From MGBC163016 sp964631345 (GTDB lineage: Bacteria > Actinomycetota > Coriobacteriia > Coriobacteriales > Eggerthellaceae), in contig CAZVWE010000001.1 in the NCBI GenBank assembly GCA_964631345.1, forward strand, positions 418,734-482,733: 64,000 bases of DNA. The letters run 5' to 3'. The notes under the pieces are model-generated. The model ran no database searches, was not told where the DNA came from, and saw only the letters and a program-made list of their open reading frames with translations. Shown here piece after piece: positions 52,948-62,350 of this stretch; the stretch's first letter is position 1, and each line of letters starts with the position of its first letter. The translations under genes and the position numbers were made by a program.

Positions 52948-53239
52948 GGCGCTCGATTCTCGCTTCACGGGCAATACGTTTGTCATAAGAAATGTCAGCA
53001 GGGATATCCAAATGCAGGCTACAAGCTGCAAGAGAATCCCGTAGGCTTTCTGTCTGAGTCTTTGTGAGTTGTCGTTTAGAACTGCGTGGCTCCGGACTCG
53101 ATGGAAGAGCATGCTCTTTCAGTACATATTCGAATGCGGATTTAATGAGATCGCTTGTTGTTGCCCCCAGCTTTTCGAGCTGAAAGTTACCCTGATCGAA
53201 TAGCGCATCGGGAATACGCGCTGATACCATTTTGCTCAT
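52931..53239 (-). CDS. RelB/DinJ-like antitoxin, second module
   Basis: A 102-residue protein starting MSKMVSARIPDALFDQGNFQ, with the RHH pattern LEKLGATTSDLIKSAFEYVL, then a charged tail. The start ATG 53239 follows GAGGG; residues before it are not conserved. The 3' end overlaps the toxin start by 17 bases, the usual coupling in TA operons. Confidence 0.8.
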   Translation of the reverse strand: MSKMVSARIPDALFDQGNFQLEKLGATTSDLIKSAFEYVLKEHALPSSPEPRSSKRQLTKTQTESLRDSLAACSLHLDIPADISYDKRIAREARIERHEALA

Positions 53240-53260
53240 GAAGACCCTCGACTCCAAAAT

Positions 53261-53304
53261 GTATGACGTATGACAAGTATGTATTTAGATAACGATATTG
53301 TCAA
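53261..53304 (-). promoter_or_regulatory. Promoter and operator of the second toxin-antitoxin module
   Basis: On the minus strand -35 TTGACA (53299-53304) is spaced 17 bases from -10 CATACT (53276-53281). The direct repeat GTATGAC-GTATGAC, with AAGTATG next to it (53261-53281, plus strand), overlaps and follows the -10: a plausible antitoxin binding site. Confidence 0.6.
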
Positions 53305-53406
53305 GATAGACCTAACGAAAATACACCCAATTTGTGCAAGCTAGATAAGAGAAATGTTCCGTATGCAAGACACCTAACGGTTTGCAGAATCAGCCGGGCA
53401 ATCTGC

Positions 53407-53423
53407 AGCAAGAGCTTCATGGC
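53407..53423 (-). pseudogene. Relic of a PIN toxin start
   Basis: The 17 bases at 53407-53423 are identical to 52934-52950, the start region of the second PIN toxin (ATGAAGCTCTTGCT on the minus strand). The next bases GCAGATTGCCCGG resemble an internal part of that gene (GCAGATGCTGCCCGG, near 52890). It looks like a deleted duplicate. Confidence 0.55.
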
Positions 53424-53427
53424 ATAA

Positions 53428-54486
53428 TTATTTCGTCGGCCTATAGTCGCATTCAGAAACCAGGGCGTTCAGTAGGCGCACATGAGCATCACTATCGTTC
53501 AAGCAGGGGATGTAGTGCAGGTTTATTGCTGTAGTACTTTCGCTGACTCCTGCTGCCAGAGCCTGTGCGTGGTAGACTTCACGCAACTCGACCTCGATGT
53601 CGTAAAGGGTCTCCAGGCAATCTACGGAAAAATTGGGGGCAACTACGAACAAACGCCTGCTGATCGACCCATCGCCTACCAGATGCTTCAGCGTCTCCAT
53701 AGTGAAAGGCCCCAACCAGCTTCTGCTTTTGTCGAAACGACATTGGAACCCAATACCCCAGTCATTCGGCGTTAAAGATAGGTCATTCGCTATTGCCTCA
53801 GCTGTGGCATGCGCCTGATCACCATAGGTATCCCCCGCATCAATATCAGCAATAGGTATCGAGTGGAATGCGAACAGCAGGCGATCGCCTGACGCAGAGT
53901 CGAAATCACTTGCACGTATGGAATCAGTTATGGCAGACACATACAGGGGATGCTCGCTGTATCCGCGAACCTCTACAAGCGTCGGATGCCAATCAAGGTC
54001 TGCAAGCGCCTTGCTAATTCTGTCGAGTACAGCCTCAGTGGTAGAAAAAGCACTTTGCGGGTACAGTGGTATCACAATTATCTCGTTGCAGCCCTCTCGT
54101 CTCAGATCCTCAAGCGATTCCTTTAAGGATGGAGATCCGTAGTTCATAGCGCAGCGCACGACAGGGGCAAACGTACCGGTTACTGCATCGCCCTCGTCTT
54201 CAGATTTCGTCGCCTCGCTTAAGTTCGCTTCCAATTTCTGAGCTAACGAGGTCATGCCTACTGTGAGAGGCGACCCATCAGGCATCCAGATGTGACGATA
54301 CTTTTCGGCTGACGCAACGCAGCGGCGAGGCAAAATGAAGGCATTCAATATAAGCTTCCAGACAAAAGGATTCATGGGGCAAATGCGTGGATCGGTCAAA
54401 AATTCCCTCAAATAGCGTTTCACGGCCTCCGGCTCAGGCGCATCCGGACTGCCAGTGTTTGCAATTATGATGCCTAGCTTCGCCAT
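53428..54486 (-). CDS. hemH: Ferrochelatase
   Basis: A 352-residue protein. MAKLGIIIANTGSPDAPEPEAVKRYLREFL at the start, EIIVIPLYPQSAFSTTEAV near 140, the active-site His in LLFAFHSIPI near 192, and WLGPFTMETL are typical of HemH/CpfC. It inserts iron into protoporphyrin or coproporphyrin, peripheral to the membrane. I set the start at ATG 54486, with AGGGGAGAG; the longer GTG/ATG frame is unsupported. In this phylum the coproporphyrin route is the likely one. Single gene, divergent from the TPR protein. Confidence 0.93.
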   Translation of the reverse strand: MAKLGIIIANTGSPDAPEPEAVKRYLREFLTDPRICPMNPFVWKLILNAFILPRRCVASAEKYRHIWMPDGSPLTVGMTSLAQKLEANLSEATKSEDEGDAVTGTFAPVVRCAMNYGSPSLKESLEDLRREGCNEIIVIPLYPQSAFSTTEAVLDRISKALADLDWHPTLVEVRGYSEHPLYVSAITDSIRASDFDSASGDRLLFAFHSIPIADIDAGDTYGDQAHATAEAIANDLSLTPNDWGIGFQCRFDKSRSWLGPFTMETLKHLVGDGSISRRLFVVAPNFSVDCLETLYDIEVELREVYHAQALAAGVSESTTAINLHYIPCLNDSDAHVRLLNALVSECDYRPTK

Positions 54487-54629
54487 AAAACTCTCCCCTC
54501 GAATCATTCTTATATATAGTAGCGGTTTCTTTTGGGGTGAAGTTGGCTCTTGAGGGGAGCATCGGCGTGATTCGCGCTACCAGGTGCCCGCCCCCACTTG
54601 AGCGCACTAAGAATGTTAGACTTTTCAAA

Positions 54630-54772
54630 ACACTCATGCAGGAGTGTAGAGATCTGCAAAGGCGCAGGGATATGCAGTGGCATTCAGCGGTATGAGGAAT
54701 ACGCAAGCCATTCAGAGGTATGCAGAGGTATGCAATGGCTTTCGGAAATGTGCAGAGGTATGCAGAAGTAAC
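54630..54772. repeat. Degenerate tandem repeat (TTCAGAGGTATGCAG-like) before the TPR gene
   Basis: Eight or more imperfect copies of a GGTATGCAGA-type unit of 12-21 bases (CAGGGATATGCAGTGG, CAGCGGTATGAGG, CAGAGGTATGCAGAGGTATG, and so on) fill the divergent spacer up to the ribosome site of the next gene. Confidence 0.85.
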
Positions 54773-54786
54773 CGGAGGTGATCGTT

Positions 54787-57471
54787 TTGGCTGATTACTT
54801 AGGAGACGGAATTTATCGAATAGGTAAGGCCGAACGAATCTGGTCGTGTCGAAAAGCGGTTATGGATGACGCTGTCGCCGAGGTCGAGCCAGGGATTCCA
54901 CCAGCCAATGCGCGCTTCGGATGGTTCAAAGGCGCAATTCCAACACCTCCCACTGGTGGCTTTTATGTGGTCGAGTTCCTTGATGATCAAAAAATTCGCG
55001 TTATTGCCTATGTCGATATGTATGGACGCGCTTTCACAACTGAAATTGGATTTGAGCGACCTCCAGCTAAACCGCAGGATCTATTCATTGCCTTTGCCGA
55101 AAGTTCTTCGAATAAGGGCACAATATTTGCGCAGGGGCAAGATGACTCTCCTATTGCGTGCGCCTCTTTTACAAAAAGCGGAAGCGGACAAAATGCCAAG
55201 TATACGATCAACGAAACATGGTATGACTTCAACAACTGTGGCAATCGACTGCATTACTATGACCTAATGACACGGGCATATTTGGCTTTCGTTTACAGAC
55301 CAACACTTGGAAAAGCCGCATTGCCCTATGGCATTGATGATGTATATCGAACCCTTGCACACAACAACTTACTTCCTGCTATAGAGGAAATAATCGCTCG
55401 AGCAGGCAAAGCCGAAGAAGATCATCTCATTACCGTCCATCCCGCTGTGTCTAAGCTTCGTCAGCGTCTGATAGCTGCAAATGCGCTTACATTAGCGCAG
55501 CAAAATAACGATGATGCGATTCGCTTAATACGCACGGTGAACTATGCGAATACGTTTTATCTTCAAAGTACTGACGAAAAAATCTCCGAAGCTCAACTAT
55601 GGGAAATCGAAGCTGCGCTGAACATTTTTTCGTTAACGGATTCACTTCTGCAAACACTTATAGCCAATGGCGATCTTGCAAGCCTTGCAGGCTGTGAGAA
55701 ATACCTCCTTGAAACAGCAGCAAGCCAAACCGTTGACCTTGAGCTTGTAAGCGAAATGCCGGAAGGCAAGCCCACAGGCGAGTGGCAGACGCGCTCACGC
55801 ATTGCGGCTGGCATAGAGAACATGGCGCTTCCTCTGCGAGTTGACGCGCAGTTTATACTTGACCTACCCAAAGGGATCGTCAAGTTCGAAATGAATGTTC
55901 CTGGTGCCGGAATCATATCCTCTTTGTTCGATATTTCCACAAAAGAGGCAGCAGATACTGCGAAAAATTATGCCATGCGAGCAGGACTTTTGCTTGTCGA
56001 CATCGCGATGCGAGCATCTGCACGAATTGAGCAAGTGCGTTTATGTGCGCATACCATTGATCATGACAATTCCGAGCACAACAATTCTGAAGAACTGTTC
56101 TACGCATCTTTCGACCGCGATCTCTATGAAAGCTGCAATCAGTTTGAAAGCGAACGCAAGGGAGGAGCGTTAGCTGTTTTTGAAAATCGTATAAGTGACA
56201 GCCGCATAAATTCTTCTGGAGATACGTTCGCATCCATTATTGAAACACCTATTGTTGAAACATCTCCATACGAGGTGTGCAATCTCTATGATGCGGAATT
56301 TTCCTCAGAGGCTAAATCGGTCTTTTCTGCAGAGACACTCCACAATCTTGAGGTCAAGTTCGATGCCGAGTTGCGCTTACTGGCAGAAAACATTGCCGAT
56401 TCGATTGCAAGCGCAAAAGATATGCAAGAAGCAATTTCGATAGCGCAACTCATAGAAAAGGAAGTATGCGCGCAAAATACAAACGAGCGTATATCCGAGG
56501 CATTCAAACGATTGCTTAAAGCGATGTCTGAAGGATTGATTGACCTTCATGAACAGAACTCTACGGTCAATTGCATTCTCGAAGAAGATGTGTGTATGCA
56601 GGCATATCTGCGGGCAAGAGAGTTAACCGAAACTGGAAGTCCCGATAAAGCTATGCAGCTTTTGAAGAGTACGATTGAAAACATAGAAGAGTCAGGTCAG
56701 TTTACAGATAATGAAACAACTGTCTACCGGGTGTTCGAATCCTATTCATCTCGATTAATCTACAACAAGGTTAAAGCAGGTGAGCTTTCTGTTTCTGCTG
56801 ATTGTCCGATACTTGAAGACAAGGGAAGAAAGACTGAACTTGCCCCTGACGGCTACAGTTTCTGTCTTTTGGAAATGGCCAATTTGCTATGCGAAAGCGG
56901 ATGGGATATCGCTGCTACACAGTATGCTGAAAAGGCAATTAAAGTAACCCCCACAATGAGCGCTGGCTATCGAACACTTGCACGCGCATACGCACTAAAG
57001 GAGGATCATGAGAGAGTCAAGGCGATTCTTGGGAATGCTTTGAGTCTTATGACTTTGCCTGAGAATATTGCAATTCTTTATTATCATCTCGCCTATTCGT
57101 ATTGGAAGTCGGGAAACCCCGAAGCAGGACTTGCTTGCTATATCAAATCGATCATGACTTCAGATGTCATAAGAGAGCAATGCATTGCCGAGATCGAAGA
57201 CCTTCAGAAAGAAACGTCTTTTGTACTCCCCGAAAACAATGAAATTGACGTATTGCTTGAAAAAGCCGGAATTCCTCTTGCGCCAACAAAAGACGTACAA
57301 ACGACAGTAGAGATGGGCGCTATCGCTGCGCTTGATGAGGGTCTTTTTGATATCGCTTGCAGTTTCCTGCCCTTCGTAATTCGCTGTAACAACGATGATG
57401 CACTTATTGGAGTGCTACGCTCGCTTCTTCTTAATTCTTTTCGGCCTTCTTCATTATCCATGCAAGAATAA
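54787..57471 (+). CDS. Large TPR-containing protein of unknown function
   Basis: An 894-residue soluble protein without signal or membrane segments. The first 110 residues are Trp/Gly-rich and beta-like (ARFGWFKGAIPTPPTGGFYV). The middle is helical, with acidic stretches, and residues about 700-800 hold two or three TPR-like units (AATQYAEKAIKVTPTMSAGYRTLARAY, ILYYHLAYSYWKSGNPEAG), written here only in part. The start is TTG 54787, eight bases after a perfect GGAGGTGAT site. The family is unknown. It faces the respiratory operon and overlaps the NrfD gene end by 41 bases; a role as an assembly or adaptor protein is speculative. Confidence 0.75.
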   Translation: MADYLGDGIYRIGKAERIWSCRKAVMDDAVAEVEPGIPPANARFGWFKGAIPTPPTGGFYVVEFLDDQKIRVIAYVDMYGRAFTTEIGFERPPAKPQDLFIAFAESSSNKGTIFAQGQDDSPIACASFTKSGSGQNAKYTINETWYDFNNCGNRLHYYDLMTRAYLAFVYRPTLGKAALPYGIDDVYRTLAHNNLLPAIEEIIARAGKAEEDHLITVHPAVSKLRQRLIAANALTLAQQNNDDAIRLIRTVNYANTFYLQSTDEKISEAQLWEIEAALNIFSLTDSLLQTLIANGDLASLAGCEKYLLETAASQTVDLELVSEMPEGKPTGEWQTRSRIAAGIENMALPLRVDAQFILDLPKGIVKFEMNVPGAGIISSLFDISTKEAADTAKNYAMRAGLLLVDIAMRASARIEQVRLCAHTIDHDNSEHNNSEELFYASFDRDLYESCNQFESERKGGALAVFENRISDSRINSSGDTFASIIETPIVETSPYEVCNLYDAEFSSEAKSVFSAETLHNLEVKFDAELRLLAENIADSIASAKDMQEAISIAQLIEKEVCAQNTNERISEAFKRLLKAMSEGLIDLHEQNSTVNCILEEDVCMQAYLRARELTETGSPDKAMQLLKSTIENIEESGQFTDNETTVYRVFESYSSRLIYNKVKAGELSVSADCPILEDKGRKTELAPDGYSFCLLEMANLLCESGWDIAATQYAEKAIKVTPTMSAGYRTLARAYALKEDHERVKAILGNALSLMTLPENIAILYYHLAYSYWKSGNPEAGLACYIKSIMTSDVIREQCIAEIEDLQKETSFVLPENNEIDVLLEKAGIPLAPTKDVQTTVEMGAIAALDEGLFDIACSFLPFVIRCNNDDALIGVLRSLLLNSFRPSSLSMQE

Positions 57472-58624
57472 TGAAGGCAACGATAGCAAATCCGATCGGC
57501 AGCAAAGCCGCAAGCCACTCACCACCAGCCGGCATATAGCTTGTTGTTAATGCGAACGTTGTGTCCCAGTCAAGATATCGTCCTGTCGAAAGAGCGTACG
57601 GCCCGGTTGTAAGATCGGTTCCTGAAAGCTGTAAATATAACGACGGAGCATTATATGAGGGATAAAGAAGCATCAAACGATGTGCGAAGATGCCAATGAT
57701 CGTGAAAACAGATGCGATCATGCTCGTCTTGCGCAAATTCTGCGTATTACTATCTGACTTTTTCTTACGCTCGTTTGTAAACAAAAGCACCATAGCTATT
57801 GCGGGAAGCAACAACTCGCATAAATAGAGAGGCAAAACGTTAATAATTGCTGCAAGGACACCTTCAGATACGGCGCTTCCCTTCATAGCAATAAGAGCCA
57901 AATCTGCAAACGCCAGCACTAAATGCACAACGATAGCCCATGCACAGAAACGACCAATCCAAACAACCGTTTTGTTCTCAGCTCCTTTTGTGCATGCAAT
58001 CAATAGCATTAATGCAGATCCACTGGCAAACGCCACTACCAAAAAATCGATCGGTACTATTGGCGACGCCCACCATGCATGTGCTGTTTGCGTGGCAAAA
58101 AGTAATCCTTCCACAATTTGCATAATGATGGCAAAAATGCCCGCTATTGCTGTCCATATTCTTATAGCCTTAGATTTCCGAGTGATCATAACAAGCTGAA
58201 TTATCGAAACAACAATGAAACAGGAGATGGCAACCATGTCCCAAGAAAGAGGCGAGGCTAAATTGAAACCACTAATCATAAAAAGTATATTGCGAATACT
58301 TCCCAAATCTGCCAGGATAGCAACGCCAGCAGCACCAACACATGCGAGAGATATCGTACATGCCATGCGTGCGTAAGTGCGACGCTCATCATCAGCAATA
58401 CCCATCTTGTCCCCTAATAGGTACAACATGCTTCCTATAAGCTGACTCCCAGCACCAAATCCCACCATGAATGCAAACATTGCGATCATGATTCCCCACA
58501 AAAAAATATTGGTCATACCTGAATTGGCCAAAAGACCGCCACTAAGTTGAAGAATCCACCCAATGAGTCCTAACACAACGAGAATGACTCCGAGTATTCC
58601 GATGGTTCGTGTTGTTTTACTCAT
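57431..58624 (-). CDS. NrfD/PsrC-like membrane quinol subunit
   Basis: A 397-residue membrane protein with about ten spans (the first at 7-30, the last at 370-390). It matches the NrfD/PsrC/DmsC group by layout and by segments such as TAHAWWASPIVPIDFLVVAFASGSALMLL. It would oxidise menaquinol and pass electrons to the FeS subunit. ATG follows AAAGGAGG. It is the third gene of the operon; the FeS stop lies two bases before its start. Its 3' end overlaps the convergent TPR gene. Confidence 0.88.
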   Translation of the reverse strand: MSKTTRTIGILGVILVVLGLIGWILQLSGGLLANSGMTNIFLWGIMIAMFAFMVGFGAGSQLIGSMLYLLGDKMGIADDERRTYARMACTISLACVGAAGVAILADLGSIRNILFMISGFNLASPLSWDMVAISCFIVVSIIQLVMITRKSKAIRIWTAIAGIFAIIMQIVEGLLFATQTAHAWWASPIVPIDFLVVAFASGSALMLLIACTKGAENKTVVWIGRFCAWAIVVHLVLAFADLALIAMKGSAVSEGVLAAIINVLPLYLCELLLPAIAMVLLFTNERKKKSDSNTQNLRKTSMIASVFTIIGIFAHRLMLLYPSYNAPSLYLQLSGTDLTTGPYALSTGRYLDWDTTFALTTSYMPAGGEWLAALLPIGFAIVAFIILAWIMKKAEKN

Positions 58625-58626
58625 CT

Positions 58627-59358
58627 TCAGGCCTCCTTTTCATCAGAAGAACTTGCTCCTGATGCGCCCAGAACATTAACCTGATTTTTTTCGCTTGCTG
58701 CTATGTAATAGACATTAGGCTCTGTGTTGTATTCATCTCCTAAGGTGTAGGTTTTTTTATCACTAAGGTATGTACGAATATCAGAATTAGAGTCATCCAT
58801 GTCACCGAAAATGCGAGCATTTCCTGGACATGCGCTGCAACAAGCAGGCTTCATGTCTTGAGATACCAATTGCGCACAAAAAGTGCATTTTTCCATAACA
58901 CCCTCGGGGCGTTGCGGCGTATAAACAAGGTGTTCGCCATCGCGATACTCTAACGGATAACCGTATTCATATTCTTCGTTGTCACGTCCCACCATTTTGG
59001 CAGGTTTTCCCCAATTGAATTGGCGCACACCATAAGGACACGCACTCGCACACATACGGCATCCAATACAGCGATCATAATCGATAAGCACTGTGCCTGT
59101 TTTTTGATCAATATAAGATGCCTGTGTCGGACAGACTTTAACGCATGGCGCGTTAGTGCAATGCTGACAACTCAATGGCACAAACTCCATACGTAATTGC
59201 TCATTTACATGCACAGCTACATCATATTCTGGTGTTCCGCTTGTAAAAACGCGATTCCACCAAATGCCTTGAGGTTGGGAATTAAAGGATTTGCAAACCA
59301 CAGCACAGGTTCGACACCCTATGCAGCGATTGAGATCTATAGCCATTGCATATCTCAT
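58627..59358 (-). CDS. 4x[4Fe-4S] electron-transfer subunit (DmsB/NrfC-like)
   Basis: A 243-residue protein with four cysteine sets: CIGCRTCAVVCKSF, CQHCTNAPCVKVCP, CIGCRMCASACPYG and CTFCAQ with CCSACP. That is the full complement of DmsB/PsrB/NrfC proteins. It bridges the exported molybdoenzyme and the NrfD-type membrane subunit. I set the start at ATG 59358, with GGAGGATTGATC upstream; it begins three bases after the molybdoenzyme stop. The C-terminal 40 residues are not conserved. Confidence 0.93.
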   Translation of the reverse strand: MRYAMAIDLNRCIGCRTCAVVCKSFNSQPQGIWWNRVFTSGTPEYDVAVHVNEQLRMEFVPLSCQHCTNAPCVKVCPTQASYIDQKTGTVLIDYDRCIGCRMCASACPYGVRQFNWGKPAKMVGRDNEEYEYGYPLEYRDGEHLVYTPQRPEGVMEKCTFCAQLVSQDMKPACCSACPGNARIFGDMDDSNSDIRTYLSDKKTYTLGDEYNTEPNVYYIAASEKNQVNVLGASGASSSDEKEA

Positions 59359-59360
59359 GA

Positions 59361-62147
59361 TCAATCCTCCTTCCCTTCTTTGATATTCATCGCTTTGGAT
59401 GCCACTTCTTCGTCATATTCAATAGCAGAATTTGATTCGACCGCATCTCCAAGAACACTCTTGCCTGTGTCTGTTATGATTTGCGGGTTTCCGTTGTTGC
59501 ATAGACGTACATTACACACCGTTTCATTCCAAGCCATATTGGGACTCCATACGCTTACGACGTAATAGACCTCATTGGTTGGATTGATCCAAGGCCATAT
59601 CAGTGAGTTATAACTGGTCGAGTTATCGTATGATGACCACCATCCCTGATCAAACATACACTGCGTTGGATAAACACCTGGATCCTCGATCAATTGACCC
59701 TGCACAGAACCTCGGCTGTTGTATGCCTCTACCCAATCCCCTGTTTTTAGTCCGCGCTCTTTTGCGGCATCGGGGTTCAGCCAAATCTTTGGCATATTGT
59801 CTTGCATTTCCAACATGAAAGGATTGTTTACATAGGTGGCATGTACTCGAAATGCGCTATTGCGCGTATTAAACCCAAGTGGATAAAGCTCACGCGCCTG
59901 AGGGTCATCTTTATATTCGGTATCTTCGAAAGGCGGCTTGTAACAAGGCAACTGTTCGCCAAGCTCAAGAAAAATGTCTTCATCGCGATAAAACTCGATA
60001 CGACCTGAACGCACGAATTTACCAGTCACATCTATAGGGTTAGGGCGCGAAACTGTAGGAAACGGCACACGCTCATGTATCTGCTCCCAGAAAGGAATGC
60101 GTTTCTCTCCAGGATTTGCATGAGCGAGTTTACCCGGTCCTTGTCGTAACTCTTCTGGAGTAAGGTGGTCTATGGTAGAGCCCCCATTCTTAAGCAGAAG
60201 AGCAAGCACCTCATCTGCACGCTTTTCAGAATCTTCGGGTGCGAAACGCGGCCAGAGATCTGCCTTTGAAGGATCGATTCTGTTCGCAAGTTCAGTGAAG
60301 ATCCATATCTCTTCTTGTGCCTCTCCAGGCGGATCAACAACACGTTGCTGTAGCTGGACGTAAGGATGAAGAGGTGTTGTGGTGAGCTCAGTCTTCTCAT
60401 ACCAACTTGCGCAGGGGAAGGTAACATCGGCTTCGGTTGCTGTGAGTGTCTTTTGGAAGTCAAGACAGACGAGCAGTTCTAGATCCTTTGTCTCGACCGC
60501 ATTGCGAATCCAGTTTGCAACATTATGCTGTTCAAGCGGATTGCCCCATCCAACGACAATCGCCTTAAATCCATCCTTTGGATATACGGCTTTCATATCC
60601 TTTGTCGGTCCATTTACGTAATAATGAAACGGGCACGATGCTTTGATTGCGCCTTCAGGAACCATCCAACTTGCGGTGTTGAAACGCGTTTTGTATTGAC
60701 CGACGTATGTAGATATACCCCCACCAAGTTGACCTATATTTCCGGTCAAGCAAGCAACAAGCGCACATGCACGACCTTTGAGATCGCCGTGATACCACTG
60801 CTGTGTTCCGCCACCAAAGATCAAGTGCATTGGCTTGGTGTTAGCTGCTTCTCGCGCGATACGTACGATTACATCAGCTGGCACGTTGCATATCTCTGAT
60901 ACATATTCAGGCGTATAAGTTTGGAGTTGTTCTATAAGAAGTTGAAATCCTGGCTTTGCTTTCACCGTTGTGCCATCAACAAGCGGCACATCAAATTCTC
61001 CCTCCATGGCATATGTATTATCTTCAAGCTTAAGTGGAGAAGTGGCGGTTAGTGTGCCTGTGTTCTCATCGTATGCAACGAAGCTTGATTGGTAGTCTGG
61101 TATCTCTGGGACAGGGACAAGTCCTTGCACTTCCGAGGCCAATATGCGCTTGCCAGTATTCAGATTGATTAACAACGACGAATCGGTGTACGTTTGCATA
61201 AAGTGTTTATCATAGAGATCTTCATCAATCATCGTCTTTGCCATAGCAAGAGCAAACGCTCCATCAGAATCTGGCGCTATGCGCACCCATTCATCGGCAC
61301 GCTCAGCAGAAGCCGAATAATTGGGGTCGAAGTAGATAACTCGTCCGCCATTTTCCTGTGAGTACGACAGAAAATGCGCATCTGGCATACGCGTAACCAT
61401 TATGTTTGAACCAAAGATAAGTGTGAGTTTAGCGTCTTCCCAACAATAAGATTCAAGCTCTTCGCTTTGACAACCAAAGGTTTCAGGCCAAAACATCGGA
61501 AGGTCACCGTTAAGCTCATAACCACCTATGATCGACCAGCCAAAAGTATTGGCTATACGAACAAGTGCGCCTTTTTGAATATGACCCGTACCTTGAACCT
61601 GATAGATGACACCAATAGAGTTGGCGCCATATTTTTCTGCAATATTGCGCAACTTATCGGCTGCAGTATCAAGCGCAGTCTCCCAACTAACCTCTTGTTG
61701 CGTACCGTCTTCGTTCTTGATAAGAGGTGCAGTTAATCGATCAGGTCCGTTTTGCAACGTGTTGAATGTAAGACCTTTAAGACAACCGCGTGGATTGTAA
61801 TGCTCATAAGGATAGTCGGCAGCTTGGCGGATCATGCGCACCTGACCGTCATCAACATATGCCTCCATACCACATGCACCGGTGCAATTAGGAGAACATG
61901 TAGTACGAATCCATTCGCCTGTTAGGGTTTCACCCTGCGTGAGTGCTTCGGCGTTTAATAACTTTCCTCCCAGACCCAGCCCGGCCGTCGCCCCAATAGC
62001 CAGCGTTGCAGCTGATCCTACGACAAATTGCCTTCTAGAAAATCCCTTATTTTCTGATGAATATTTCGATGAGTGCTCAGATAATGCATCTGAAGATCCA
62101 TCCTCTATAGGCGCATCAAAAAGCACGTTTTCACTTCGTGGCCTCAT
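59361..62147 (-). CDS. Tat-exported molybdopterin oxidoreductase, type II DMSO-reductase-like
   Basis: A 928-residue enzyme. The Tat motif SRRQFVVG is at residues about 37-44, after a long leader. The FeS set is CSPNCTGACGMEA with RGCLKG. The segment GDLPMFWPETFGCQSEELES, then TRMPDAHFLSYSQENGG and RADEWVRIAPDSDGA, aligns by eye with nitrate/selenate-type (type II) enzymes. The two Asp positions found there in NarG are Glu and Cys here. It is exported folded to the outer membrane face. ATG 62147 is preferred, nine bases after GAGAGG; ATG 62156 is possible. The terminal acceptor is not readable from sequence. Confidence 0.88.
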   Translation of the reverse strand: MRPRSENVLFDAPIEDGSSDALSEHSSKYSSENKGFSRRQFVVGSAATLAIGATAGLGLGGKLLNAEALTQGETLTGEWIRTTCSPNCTGACGMEAYVDDGQVRMIRQAADYPYEHYNPRGCLKGLTFNTLQNGPDRLTAPLIKNEDGTQQEVSWETALDTAADKLRNIAEKYGANSIGVIYQVQGTGHIQKGALVRIANTFGWSIIGGYELNGDLPMFWPETFGCQSEELESYCWEDAKLTLIFGSNIMVTRMPDAHFLSYSQENGGRVIYFDPNYSASAERADEWVRIAPDSDGAFALAMAKTMIDEDLYDKHFMQTYTDSSLLINLNTGKRILASEVQGLVPVPEIPDYQSSFVAYDENTGTLTATSPLKLEDNTYAMEGEFDVPLVDGTTVKAKPGFQLLIEQLQTYTPEYVSEICNVPADVIVRIAREAANTKPMHLIFGGGTQQWYHGDLKGRACALVACLTGNIGQLGGGISTYVGQYKTRFNTASWMVPEGAIKASCPFHYYVNGPTKDMKAVYPKDGFKAIVVGWGNPLEQHNVANWIRNAVETKDLELLVCLDFQKTLTATEADVTFPCASWYEKTELTTTPLHPYVQLQQRVVDPPGEAQEEIWIFTELANRIDPSKADLWPRFAPEDSEKRADEVLALLLKNGGSTIDHLTPEELRQGPGKLAHANPGEKRIPFWEQIHERVPFPTVSRPNPIDVTGKFVRSGRIEFYRDEDIFLELGEQLPCYKPPFEDTEYKDDPQARELYPLGFNTRNSAFRVHATYVNNPFMLEMQDNMPKIWLNPDAAKERGLKTGDWVEAYNSRGSVQGQLIEDPGVYPTQCMFDQGWWSSYDNSTSYNSLIWPWINPTNEVYYVVSVWSPNMAWNETVCNVRLCNNGNPQIITDTGKSVLGDAVESNSAIEYDEEVASKAMNIKEGKED

Positions 62148-62241
62148 TCGCAACATCCTCTCTTATGTACTTACTCTTTGGTTGTCCATAAAAGCTAGTG
62201 CGGGACGATAAAAAGATAATCTGATTGGATAAAAGCGCCGT

Positions 62242-62293
62242 CAATAGGGATTACCTATTGAATTGCTCAATTTTTTATAAAACAATAGGGATT
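62242..62293. promoter_or_regulatory. Candidate MocR-regulator operator (CAATAGG half-sites)
   Basis: CAATAGG/CCTATTG form an inverted repeat at 62242-62260 (five-base centre). CAATAGGGATT recurs at 62283-62293, 41 bases after its copy at 62242-62252, roughly four helical turns. This lies in the 203-base divergent spacer between the molybdoenzyme operon and the MocR gene. MocR/GabR regulators are known to bind direct repeats. Confidence 0.55.
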
Positions 62294-62350
62294 GAGACAA
62301 TGAGACAACTGATTGCAACCGTGGCGTAATCAACAAAGGGTGAAAGTACA

